Positions 26,083 to 34,206 of a stretch of 64,000 nt of DNA are shown piece after piece. This DNA comes from Pseudomonas sp. RIT-562. GTDB lineage: Bacteria > Pseudomonadota > Gammaproteobacteria > Pseudomonadales > Pseudomonadaceae. Numbering within the stretch: the stretch's first letter is position 1; each line of letters begins with the position of its first letter. Both the position numbers and the translations under genes were made by a program. The notes below the pieces were generated by a model that had not been told where the DNA came from, ran no database searches, and worked only from the letters and a program-made list of their open reading frames with translations. The stretch covers positions 41,201-105,200 of the forward strand of contig NZ_JAPJIV010000026.1 in assembly GCF_026241895.1 (NCBI RefSeq). The letters are read 5' to 3'.

Positions 26083-27243
26083 ATGAAAAAACTACTCGTG
26101 GGTACATTGCTGGCAGCCAGCTGCGTGGCCAGTCTGCTGGCGCAGGCCCAGGACCCGGTGCGCATCGGTTTCATCACCACCCTCTCGACCCCCGCCGGGT
26201 ATCTGGGGGAAGACTCGCGCGACGGTTTCCAGCTGGCGATCGACCAGGAGAACGGCAAGCTCGGCGGAGTACCCGTGAGCCTGCTGGTCGAGGACGACGG
26301 GCTGCAACCGGCCCGGGCCAAGCAGATCATCGACCGCATGAGCCTGGACGGTATTTCGCTGTACACCGGGGTGATTTTTTCCAATGTACTGGCGGCGGTG
26401 GTGAACACCGCGACCAAGGACGGCTTCTACATCAGCAACAACACCGGCCCGTCGAGCCTGGCCGGCAAACAGTGCAAGCCCAACTACTTCGTCGCCTCTT
26501 ACCAGAACGACACCATCCATGAAATGGCCGGCGTCGCGGCCAACGACCTGGGCTACAAGAAGATGGTGATCCTCGCGCCCAACTACCAGGGTGGACGCGA
26601 TGCGCTGGAAGGTTTCAAGCGCACCTACAAGGGTGAAGTGACCGAGATCTACACCAAACTCAACCAACTCGATTTCTCGGTCGAGCTGGCCCGGGTACGG
26701 TCGCTGGCACCGGATGCGATTTTCGAATTCCACCCTGGCGGAGCAGGCATCAACTTCGCCAAGCAATACGGCAGTTCAGGCCTGGGTAAAACCATCCCGA
26801 TGGTGGTGCCGGTGTTCTCCATGGATGAGCGCATGCTCGCCGCCACCGGCGACGTCGCCAAGGGCATGAACATCGTGACCCTGTGGAACCCGGCGTCGAC
26901 CAACCCGGCCAACCAGGCCTTCGTCAAGGCATTCACCGATAAATACAACCGGGTGCCGACCGTGTATGCCGCCCAGACCTATGACACGGCACGCCTGATC
27001 GGGGCTGCATTGAAGACCGTGGATGGCAACGTGAAGGACGCCACGGCATTTCGCAATGCCCTGCGCAACGTCAAGTTCGACTCGATCCGCGGCGACTTTG
27101 CTTTTGGCAAGAACCAGCATGCGGTCATCGACTGGTATTTGCTGCGGGTAGAAGCCGACGCCAACGGCAAACTGGTCCAGGTGCCGGTGCAGACCATTGC
27201 CAAATCGCAAGTGGACAGCTTTGCCGCTGAATGCGCCTTGTAA
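26083..27243 (+). CDS. ABC transporter periplasmic substrate-binding protein, branched-chain amino acid/aromatic (HAAT) type
   Basis: The 386-residue LivK-like protein has a signal peptide (MKKLLVGTLLAASCVASLLAQAQ|D) and the type I binding fold opening VRIGFITTLSTPAGYLGEDS. AAAGGCGG precedes the ATG. It begins a five-gene importer directly after antABC, which suggests uptake of anthranilate or a related aromatic acid rather than leucine. Substrate is inferred. Confidence 0.88.
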   Translation: MKKLLVGTLLAASCVASLLAQAQDPVRIGFITTLSTPAGYLGEDSRDGFQLAIDQENGKLGGVPVSLLVEDDGLQPARAKQIIDRMSLDGISLYTGVIFSNVLAAVVNTATKDGFYISNNTGPSSLAGKQCKPNYFVASYQNDTIHEMAGVAANDLGYKKMVILAPNYQGGRDALEGFKRTYKGEVTEIYTKLNQLDFSVELARVRSLAPDAIFEFHPGGAGINFAKQYGSSGLGKTIPMVVPVFSMDERMLAATGDVAKGMNIVTLWNPASTNPANQAFVKAFTDKYNRVPTVYAAQTYDTARLIGAALKTVDGNVKDATAFRNALRNVKFDSIRGDFAFGKNQHAVIDWYLLRVEADANGKLVQVPVQTIAKSQVDSFAAECAL

Positions 27244-27269
27244 TCCGCGCGCCTGTGGCCAGGTGAGTT

Positions 27270-27295
27270 CCTGTGGCGAGGGCGCTCGCCACAGG
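27270..27295 (+). other. Intercistronic stem-loop between binding protein and permease
   Basis: CCTGTGGCGAG and CTCGCCACAGG form a perfect 11-bp stem with loop GGCG. It fits an mRNA-stabilising or attenuating hairpin that raises binding-protein level relative to the membrane parts. Confidence 0.65.
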
Positions 27296-27332
27296 ACTGC
27301 GCACATTTCCGGCATTTTCCGTAGGATTCCCC

Positions 27333-28244
27333 ATGCTGCTACTCGAACAAATACTTAACGGCCTGCAATACAGCGCGCTGCTGTTCCTGCTCGCCTCGGG
27401 CCTGACCCTGATCTTCGGCATCATGGGCGTTATCAACCTGGCCCATGGCGCCTTCTACATGGTCGGGGCCTTTTGTGCCGCCTATACCGCGTCAGCCAGC
27501 GGCTCTTTCTGGCTCGCCGGGCTGGCGGCGATTGTCGGTTCTGCGCTGTATGGGCTGCTGATTGAAACCAGCATCATGCGCAGGCTTTACAGCCGCGATC
27601 ACCTCGACCAGGTGCTGGCCACCCTCGCCGTGGTGTTTTTCACCAACGAGCTGATCACCCTGTTGTTCGGTCGCAGCCCGCCGGCAATGCCGACTCCCGA
27701 GTGGTACGGGACTTTCGTCGAAGTCCTGCCCGGCTTGATGTACCCGGTCAGCCGCCTGTTGTTCATCGCGGCTGGAGCCCTGGTGGCGATTGCCATGTGG
27801 CTGCTGATCAACCACACCCGCCTGGGCATGTTGATCCGTGCCGGGGCCGACGATCACGAGATGGTCGGCGCCCTGGGCGTGAACATCGCCCGCCTGTACA
27901 CCCTGGTGTTCGTCTTTGGCTGTGTGCTGTGCGGGCTCGCCGGCTTCATGGCGGCGCCGTTGTTGTCGGTGGAAATCGGCATGGGCGAGAAAGTCCTGAT
28001 TACCACCTTCGTGGTGATCGTCGTCGGCGGCGTCGGTTCGGTGCGCGGTGCGCTGGCCGGTGCCCTGCTGATCGGCATGGTCGACGGTCTCGGGCGCGCC
28101 TATATCCCGCAATTGCTCGACCAACTGCTGCCCGCCGAAGTCAGCGGCACCTTGAGTGGCGGGCTGATTTCCGCCAGCGCCTACATCGTCATGGCCGTCG
28201 TATTGCTGGTCCGTCCACGCGGCCTGCTACCGGCCCGTGCCTGA
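27333..28244 (+). CDS. ABC transporter permease, LivH type
   Basis: The 303-residue inner-membrane permease has about eight hydrophobic segments and the LivH hallmarks GLTLIFGIMGVINLAHGAFYM near the N terminus and VGGVGSVRGALAGALLIGM near the C terminus. The start is ATG 27333 behind GTAGGA. It pairs with the LivM-type permease downstream. Confidence 0.9.
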   Translation: MLLLEQILNGLQYSALLFLLASGLTLIFGIMGVINLAHGAFYMVGAFCAAYTASASGSFWLAGLAAIVGSALYGLLIETSIMRRLYSRDHLDQVLATLAVVFFTNELITLLFGRSPPAMPTPEWYGTFVEVLPGLMYPVSRLLFIAAGALVAIAMWLLINHTRLGMLIRAGADDHEMVGALGVNIARLYTLVFVFGCVLCGLAGFMAAPLLSVEIGMGEKVLITTFVVIVVGGVGSVRGALAGALLIGMVDGLGRAYIPQLLDQLLPAEVSGTLSGGLISASAYIVMAVVLLVRPRGLLPARA

Positions 28245-28254
28245 GGAAAACACC

Positions 28255-29271
28255 ATGTCCCGTCGAGTTCTGATCGATCTGCTGTGCCTGGCGACGTTCG
28301 CCCTTTTGCCGTTGCTCGCTTCGTTGTTGCACGAACCCTTTTTGGTCAGCCTGTTCACCCGCCTGGCGATCTACGGCATGGCGGCGGCCAGCCTCGACCT
28401 GTTGATCGGCTACGGCGCGATGATCAGCTTCGGTCACGCGGCGTTTTTCGGCCTGGGTGGCTACGTGGTCGGCGTGATCGGCTTTCACACTTCCCAGGCG
28501 CTGCCGTTGTGGGGCTGGGAAGGCTCCAGCAGCGCGCTGATCGTCTGGCCGCTGTCGCTGCTGGTGTGCGCGTTGTTCGCCGTGGTGGTCGGTTACCTGT
28601 CTCTGCGCACCAGCGGCGTGCAGTTCATCATGATTACCCTCGCCTTCGGCCAGATGCTGTATTTCGTGCTCGGCTCACTGTCGCTGTACGGCGGCGATGA
28701 CGGCATCCTGCTCAGCGAGCGCAATACCCTGCCGGGCCTGGATCTGGACAACCCGGTGCAGTTCTATTACCTGTGCCTGGGACTGTTGGTGGCCTGGCTG
28801 CTGTTCTGCCGCCGGCTGGTGAATTCGCGTTTCGGCTACGTGCTGCGCGGCCTCAAGCAAAGCGAGCGACGCAGCGTCAGCCTGGGCCTGCACCCGCTGC
28901 GCTATCGCCTGACAGCCTTCGTCATTGCCGGGGTTGGCGGTGGCCTGGCCGGCATCTTGTGGGCCAACTACGCGATGTTCGTCAGCCCGGACATGGGTGC
29001 CTGGCACAAGTCCGGCGAACTGATGGCGATGGTCATTCTGGGTGGCGTTGGCACCCTGCTCGGGCCGGTGTTGGGCGCTGCTGTGTACCTGGGACTGGAG
29101 CAGGTATTGAGCCTGTGGACCGAGCACTGGTTGCTGATCTTCGGCCCGTTGCTGCTGGTGGTGGTGCTGTTCGGCAAAAAAGGCCTGTACGGTCTGCTCC
29201 TCAGTCCTGGACCGCGCTGGCGCAAGTCGCCGGCCGCGCCCGTGATCGTCAATAGCGAGGTGCGTCCATGA
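28255..29271 (+). CDS. ABC transporter permease, LivM type
   Basis: The 338-residue permease contains GYGAMISFGHAAFFGLGGYVVG and MAMVILGGVGTLLGPVLGAA, the LivM signatures, and about nine membrane segments. ATG 28255 has GAGGAAA before it and starts 10 bp after the LivH stop. Confidence 0.9.
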   Translation: MSRRVLIDLLCLATFALLPLLASLLHEPFLVSLFTRLAIYGMAAASLDLLIGYGAMISFGHAAFFGLGGYVVGVIGFHTSQALPLWGWEGSSSALIVWPLSLLVCALFAVVVGYLSLRTSGVQFIMITLAFGQMLYFVLGSLSLYGGDDGILLSERNTLPGLDLDNPVQFYYLCLGLLVAWLLFCRRLVNSRFGYVLRGLKQSERRSVSLGLHPLRYRLTAFVIAGVGGGLAGILWANYAMFVSPDMGAWHKSGELMAMVILGGVGTLLGPVLGAAVYLGLEQVLSLWTEHWLLIFGPLLLVVVLFGKKGLYGLLLSPGPRWRKSPAAPVIVNSEVRP

Positions 29272-30017
29272 CTGCGCAACTGTCTACCCAAAACCTGGAA
29301 AAATCCTTCGGTGCAGTCAAGGCCACCAACGGCGCAAGTTTCGATATCGCACCGGGTGAACTGCACGCGATCATCGGGCCCAATGGCGCGGGGAAATCCA
29401 CGCTGATTTCGCAGATCGCCGGGGAGATCCGCCCGGACAAGGGCAGGATTTTTCTCAACGGCCAGGACATCACTGACGTGCCCGCCCACCAGCGCCCTCG
29501 CCTGGGCCTGGCGCGAGCCTTTCAGGTCAGCCAGCTGTACCCGGAGTTCACCTTGCTGGAAAACGTCGCCGTGGCGATTGCCGCCCGGGACGGGCAGACC
29601 TTCGGCATGTGGCGGCCGCTCGGCACTGACGCCCGCTTGCTGAAACCGGCCGCCGACTATTTGCACCGCGTGGGCCTCGGTTCACGGGGCCAGGCACTGG
29701 TCAGCGAGTTGTCCCACGGCGAACGACGCCAGCTGGAAATCGCCCTGGCCCTGGCGCAGGAAGCCTCGGTGCTGTTGCTCGATGAGCCCATGGCCGGAAT
29801 GGGCGCTGAGGAATCGGCGCGCATGACGCAGTTGCTGCTGGAGCTCAAGGGTCGCTACGCGATCCTGCTGGTCGAGCATGACATGGACGCGGTGTTCGCC
29901 CTGGCTGACCGCATTACGGTATTGGTTTACGGCCAGACCATCCTCACTGGCAGCGTCGAGCAGGTTCGCAACGACCCGCAAGTACGCGCCGCCTACCTGG
30001 GAGAAGAACATGCTTGA
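29268..30017 (+). CDS. ABC transporter ATPase, LivG type
   Basis: The 249-residue cytoplasmic ATPase has Walker A GPNGAGKST, the signature LSHGERRQLEIALAL and Walker B VLLLDEPMAGMG. The ATG overlaps the LivM stop by four bases. The C-terminal extension is typical of LivG. Confidence 0.92.
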   Translation: MTAQLSTQNLEKSFGAVKATNGASFDIAPGELHAIIGPNGAGKSTLISQIAGEIRPDKGRIFLNGQDITDVPAHQRPRLGLARAFQVSQLYPEFTLLENVAVAIAARDGQTFGMWRPLGTDARLLKPAADYLHRVGLGSRGQALVSELSHGERRQLEIALALAQEASVLLLDEPMAGMGAEESARMTQLLLELKGRYAILLVEHDMDAVFALADRITVLVYGQTILTGSVEQVRNDPQVRAAYLGEEHA

Positions 30018-30696
30018 AGTCAGTGGATTGCAGGCCGGCTATGGCCTGAGCCAGGTGCTGTTCGATATGCACCTGAAGATCGAGCAAGGCCAGGTGGTGT
30101 CGCTGATCGGGCGCAATGGCATGGGCAAGACCACGACGGTGAAGTCGATCATGGGTCTGCTCAAACCCACCGCTGGCAGCATCCTGGTGCATGGCCGGGA
30201 GATGCGCGGCGCGCCGCCCTATCGCATCGCCCAGGCTGGGTTGGGGCTGGTGCCGGAAGGCCGGCGCGGTTTTGGCAGTCTGAGCGTGCGGGAGAATCTG
30301 CTCGCTACGGCGACCCGCGGCAAGTGGGATCTGGCGCGGATTTACGCACTGTTTCCACGGTTGCTGGAGCGCCAGGATCAGTTGTCGAAGACGCTTTCCG
30401 GTGGTGAGCAGCAGATGATGGTGGTGGCCCGTGCGCTTCTGACCAATCCGCAGTTGTTGATTCTGGATGAGGCGACTGAGGGCCTGGCGCCGATCATTCG
30501 TGAAACGATCTGGAGTTGCCTGGCGAGTTTGAAGGCCGAGGGCGAGACGATTCTGGTGATCGACAAGAACCTCAAGGAAATGGCCCGGGTGGTGGACTGT
30601 CATCACATTATTGAAAAGGGCCGGCAGGTTTGGAGTGGGACGCCGGGGGAGTTGGCTGCTACGCCGGAGTTGTCTCGGCGGTATTTGGGGGTTTGA
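30010..30696 (+). CDS. ABC transporter ATPase, LivF type
   Basis: The 228-residue ATPase has Walker A GRNGMGKTT, signature LSGGEQQMMVVARAL and Walker B LLILDEATEGLAP. ATG 30010 overlaps the LivG end by eight bases. It closes the importer operon. Confidence 0.92.
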   Translation: MLEVSGLQAGYGLSQVLFDMHLKIEQGQVVSLIGRNGMGKTTTVKSIMGLLKPTAGSILVHGREMRGAPPYRIAQAGLGLVPEGRRGFGSLSVRENLLATATRGKWDLARIYALFPRLLERQDQLSKTLSGGEQQMMVVARALLTNPQLLILDEATEGLAPIIRETIWSCLASLKAEGETILVIDKNLKEMARVVDCHHIIEKGRQVWSGTPGELAATPELSRRYLGV

Positions 30697-30734
30697 TGGG
30701 GGGCATATTCGGGTTTTTGGTTGTGGCTGATATG

Positions 30735-30858
30735 GGTTCCGCCCTTACGGCGGGTTACTTGGAAATGGCTACGCGCCCCGGCACCAAGTAACCAAGCGCT
30801 TTTTGCCCCACCACTTGGCACCTCGCCTAGGCTCGGTGTGCCCTCACTCCGGCATTGC
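30735..30858 (-). repeat. Dispersed Pseudomonas intergenic element, inverted copy
   Basis: Read on the minus strand it repeats the right half of the element at 12320-12540 (ACACCGAGCCTAGGCGAGGT, GCGCTTGGTTACTTGG, CCAAGTAACCCGC). The left hairpin half is missing. Confidence 0.75.
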
Positions 30859-30903
30859 ATCGGCGGCGTTACGTGAACGCGAATTTTTGGCACAACCAAA
30901 ATC

Positions 30904-30977
30904 CCCTGTAGGAGCCCGGCTTGCCGGCGATGGCGATCTCGCGAGTGCCATCGCCGGCAAGCCGGGCTCCTACAGGG
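30904..30977. repeat. REP inverted pair
   Basis: CTGTAGGAGCCCGGCTTGCC and GGCAAGCCGGGCTCCTACAG enclose GCGATGGCGATCTCGCGAGT and its partner. The inner spacer is the same as in the pair at 12130. Confidence 0.85.
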
Positions 30978-31082
30978 ATTGGCGGTGTGCAGATTTCTGC
31001 CCCCCACGGACACTGTGGGAGCTGGCTTGCCGGCGATGGTCGTTAACGATAACGCGTGCTCACAGGACAAACGCGCCGTGAC

Positions 31083-31706
31083 TTACTGCAACGGCGAAAA
31101 ACTCGCCGGCAGGTAGATCGTCGAATGCATGTCAAGCAGCTGCGGGCCCGAATTTTCCGGGGGCCAGACTCCGTCTTTCACGGCGCGGGTGCGTACGTCC
31201 AGGCGCTGTTCGAGAGAGGCGTAGGGCCAGATGTGCAGGTAACGGGGCAGTTGCCCGTCGGTGGCATAAAAAGCCGCATACACCGGTGAGTATTGCTCGG
31301 CGGTTCTTGGCCTCACGGCTTTTTCCCAACCCGCTATCGTCGGTGCCAGGCCCGAGGGCACCAGGTCGTACATGCGCAGTTCGTAGAACGGCCCGTGCTG
31401 CCCGGCCGGCAATGGCTCGATAAAGGGAAACAAGGTGTAGTTTTCCACACGCATGTTCAACTGGTAAGCCTCGACACCAAACGCGTCCGCGCTCGACAGA
31501 TAACGTTCGCGCTCGGCCTGACGTGCGGCCTCATCGGTAAAACCGCGCAGCACCGCGATCTGATTCAGCGGGCCGATCTCCGAGGCCCAGCACCCCATCA
31601 GCTGCACCCCGGCGTCGGCGTTGTGCAGTTTTTGCTGCAGGCACTCCATGGCAGCGGCAACAGTGCGCACGCGCACGGTGAACGTGATCAGTTCGTACAG
31701 CTTCAT
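31083..31706 (-). CDS. NIPSNAP-family protein
   Basis: The 207-residue protein has two NIPSNAP (dimeric alpha-beta barrel) repeats: YELITFTVRV...GCWASEIGPLNQIAVLRGF and YELRMYDLVPSGL...PRYLHIWPYASLEQRL. GAGGTTGTC precedes the ATG. Members often sit in aromatic or lipid catabolic operons, but their reactions are mostly unassigned. It is downstream of the hydroxyacyl-CoA dehydrogenase gene on the same strand. Confidence 0.85.
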   Translation of the reverse strand: MKLYELITFTVRVRTVAAAMECLQQKLHNADAGVQLMGCWASEIGPLNQIAVLRGFTDEAARQAERERYLSSADAFGVEAYQLNMRVENYTLFPFIEPLPAGQHGPFYELRMYDLVPSGLAPTIAGWEKAVRPRTAEQYSPVYAAFYATDGQLPRYLHIWPYASLEQRLDVRTRAVKDGVWPPENSGPQLLDMHSTIYLPASFSPLQ

Positions 31707-31776
31707 GACAACCTCGATTCCAGAGTAGACAGGTATTTTTTTACGACTGCTGCGTCCGAACGCGGCCCGAGCCGGA

Positions 31777-31857
31777 CGCAGGCTTCGCCAGCTGCTACAT
31801 GAGTTGTGTAGCGCAACATGGGTTGTGCGCGCCCTGTAGCAGCTGGCGCAGCCTGCG
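31777..31857. repeat. Long inverted repeat (TGTAGCAGCTGGCGCAGCCTGCG type)
   Basis: Arms 31777-31799 and 31835-31857 are complementary over 23 bases with two mismatches. They contain CAGCTGCTACA and TGTAGCAGCTG. This is a second REP-like class, different from the GTAGGAGC class, and may end transcription of the 34003-31902 pair. Confidence 0.7.
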
Positions 31858-31901
31858 TTCGGACGGAGCAGGCGCCATGTCAGGCGGCGCGGTGTTCCAG
31901 G

Positions 31902-32900
31902 TCAGGACGTCACCACCGCGCCATTGAACACCGGCGACAACCCCATCAATTCAAGCTTGCGGGTGAACTCACCCAGCCTTTGTAATTTGTAGGCTTCCAG
32001 GTCTACCTCGCGGTAGTCATAAAATCCCTCTCCCTCGCGTAGCCCGTTGCGCCCTAGTGCCATGTTGTCGGCGATGACCTGGGGCGGCAGGAAGCGCGGG
32101 TCGATGGCTTGCGCCAGGTAGTGCGAGGCATAGAACAGGATGTCGCCGCCGCCCCAGTCGATGAATTCAAGCATCCCCAATACCGAGAAGCGCAAGCCGA
32201 AACCGACACGAATCGCCGTGTCGATATCCTCGGCACTGGCCACGCCCTCCTCGACCATGCGCGCCGCTTCATTCATCGCCAGCGCCTGGATTCTCGGCAC
32301 GATGTAGCCTGCTGCCGGGGAGCACTGCACCGGGACTTTGCCGATGCGCTTGAGCAAGGCCATCAGGCGCTGCAGCACCTGCGGGCAGGTGGCGTCGCTG
32401 CGACTGACCTCCACCAGCGGCATCAGGAATGCCGGGTTCAACCAGTGGGCGTTGACGAAGCGCTGCGGGTGCGTGACCAGCGCCGCAAGCTGGGTCACCA
32501 GGAAGGTTGAAGTGGTGGACGCAATCACCGTTTCAGCGGCGCACGCCTCGCTCAACCAGGCGAAGGTCTGGGTCTTGAGTTCGAGCACTTCCGGCACTGC
32601 CTCGAACACCACTGCAGCTTCTTGCAAACAGGTACTACTGCCCTCGCGGTCGCACAGGCGCACATGGCTCATCGCCTGTTCGGCTTGAGCTGCATCCAGT
32701 GAACCGAGGCGCACCAGCGTTGCCAACTCACCCCGCAGATGGTCTTCGACCTCGCGAAAATAACGGGCTTGCGCTGCCGCGTCCCTGTGCTTGATGTCGA
32801 TCAAGGTCACCGGCAGCCCGGCAAACATGAACGCCAGGGCGATGCCCTCGCCCATGCGTCCGGCGCCGACGATGCAGATGCCTTGCAGGCCGCCGCTCAT
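31902..32900 (-). CDS. 3-hydroxyacyl-CoA dehydrogenase-family oxidoreductase
   Basis: The 332-residue protein has an N-terminal Rossmann fold (CIVGAGRMGEGIALAFMFAG, residues 9-28), the HAD-type segment FVNAHWLNPAFLMPLVEV and a C-terminal helical domain with MNEAARMVEEGVAS. The family oxidises 3-hydroxyacyl-CoA or related hydroxyacids such as L-carnitine. Its ATG overlaps the stop of the octopine-dehydrogenase-type gene by four bases. Substrate unknown. Confidence 0.83.
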   Translation of the reverse strand: MSGGLQGICIVGAGRMGEGIALAFMFAGLPVTLIDIKHRDAAAQARYFREVEDHLRGELATLVRLGSLDAAQAEQAMSHVRLCDREGSSTCLQEAAVVFEAVPEVLELKTQTFAWLSEACAAETVIASTTSTFLVTQLAALVTHPQRFVNAHWLNPAFLMPLVEVSRSDATCPQVLQRLMALLKRIGKVPVQCSPAAGYIVPRIQALAMNEAARMVEEGVASAEDIDTAIRVGFGLRFSVLGMLEFIDWGGGDILFYASHYLAQAIDPRFLPPQVIADNMALGRNGLREGEGFYDYREVDLEAYKLQRLGEFTRKLELMGLSPVFNGAVVTS

Positions 32901-34003
32901 GCTGGCAACCCCTGGCTCAGGTACTGCGTCATCTGGCTGCGGCTGAGTTGCTCAAGGCCGAGGTTTTCCAGAGTCCGGCCCTGGGCATACAAGTCGATGC
33001 CGCTGACCGCCGTAGCCACACTCAGCAGGCCTTGGGCAATCGGGGTCGGCACGCCGGCCCAGCGCCCCACCGACACCAGGAACGACAAGCCCAGGCGCGT
33101 GTCTTCGAGCATGTAGCGGTGCTTCTGCAGGTCGATGTCTTCGCGCCAGTCGCCGCTGTCGGTAAGTTTGCCGTGGGCGCCGCGACCGTACATCCATTCA
33201 TCGCCATCGGTGGCGTAGTGGTCGGCCAGGGGGAAATGCGGTGCGCCGTAACCGAGCGCTTCACGGATTGCGATGCGTTCGGCGTCGAGCGCGTTGGTCA
33301 CTCGACGGATCGAGGGGACGGTGCCTTCGTTGTGAATGTCCCATGTGTCGAAATGTTCGAGGGGCCCGGCGTTCATCATGATCAACGGCGGATGAATGAT
33401 CGGCCCGGCGTTCATCAATGCGCCGCTGAGGGCGTCCTCGATCGGCTCGACGCTGGGGTAGGCCTCGCGCAGCACGGCGAACGCCGACTCGCTGAGGCGA
33501 CTCGGGAAAACCCCGGTCGGCAGGCGAGTCGCGTAGCCGCTGATCACTACCTGGTTATCGCCGTGTTTACGCGCCAGGTAAGGCAAGGTACCGGTTTCGG
33601 CGAACGCCACTTCGGCGCGATTGCCGACCCTGACCATCGCCTGGGCGAAGACCATGCTGCCGAACGTGCCCGGTGGCAGGAACACCACCTGGCCGTCGTG
33701 CAGCAGCGGCGCGAGTTCAATGGCAAGGTCTTCGTGAGTCGTCGAAGGCAAGGCGATGACCAGCAGCTGTGCATCGACCACCGCGTGTGCCAGGTCGCAG
33801 GTCAGGGCCAGGGCGTCGCCGGGCTGGCCGAGGCTGACTTTGCGTTCGCCACGAAAGTCGCGCACCCGCAGATGCCCGAGCCCTTGCAGGGTTTCGAGCG
33901 CCGCACTGTCCCTGCGCCACAGGCGCACCGAATGGCCTTTTTCCGCCAACTCTATGGCTGCCGCGTAGCAACCGTGACCACCGCCGATAACACTGATATT
34001 CAT
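32897..34003 (-). CDS. NAD/NADP octopine/nopaline dehydrogenase-family protein
   Basis: The 368-residue protein begins MNISVIGGGHGCYAAAIELA, a Rossmann fold, and has the C-terminal octopine dehydrogenase domain (DIHNEGTVPSIRRVTNALDAER, ALGYGAPHFPLADHY). The family makes or splits secondary amines from amino acids and 2-oxoacids. I start at ATG 34003 with AGGAG. It is co-transcribed with the hydroxyacyl-CoA dehydrogenase-type gene. Substrate unknown. Confidence 0.83.
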   Translation of the reverse strand: MNISVIGGGHGCYAAAIELAEKGHSVRLWRRDSAALETLQGLGHLRVRDFRGERKVSLGQPGDALALTCDLAHAVVDAQLLVIALPSTTHEDLAIELAPLLHDGQVVFLPPGTFGSMVFAQAMVRVGNRAEVAFAETGTLPYLARKHGDNQVVISGYATRLPTGVFPSRLSESAFAVLREAYPSVEPIEDALSGALMNAGPIIHPPLIMMNAGPLEHFDTWDIHNEGTVPSIRRVTNALDAERIAIREALGYGAPHFPLADHYATDGDEWMYGRGAHGKLTDSGDWREDIDLQKHRYMLEDTRLGLSFLVSVGRWAGVPTPIAQGLLSVATAVSGIDLYAQGRTLENLGLEQLSRSQMTQYLSQGLPA

Positions 34004-34109
34004 GGGTTCACTCCTGTAGAAGAGCCTCGATCCTAGCAACGGGGCCAGGGGCTCACTGGCCGAAACGCGCAAGCGTGATTCCGATTCTGCAACGCATTAC
34101 AACCTGACC

Positions 34110-34206
34110 TGTAGGAGCGAGCCTGCTCGCGAAAAAACCCAGCGTGGAGTGTCAGGTTTCCCGCGTTATCGTTGACGACCATCGCGAGCAGGCTCGCTCC
34201 TACACA
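34110..34206. repeat. REP inverted pair overlapping a stop codon
   Basis: TGTAGGAGCGAGCCTGCTCGCGA and its inverted partner flank about 50 bp. On the minus strand the TAG of TGTAGGAGC is the stop of the FMN dehydrogenase gene. Confidence 0.85.

Larger units (their letters stand above)
30697..31082. other. Convergent intergenic region with repeats
   Basis: No gene is visible. It holds an inverted copy of the dispersed element, a REP pair and a single REP half at about 31013-31038, between the convergent LivF and NIPSNAP genes. Confidence 0.75.

Noticed and set aside
31008..31040. REP-like sequence after the dispersed element, considered as a second REP pair
   Set aside because: Only one arm (GTGGGAGCTGGCTTGCCGGC) is present, with no inverted partner nearby. 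I treat it as a single degenerate half.
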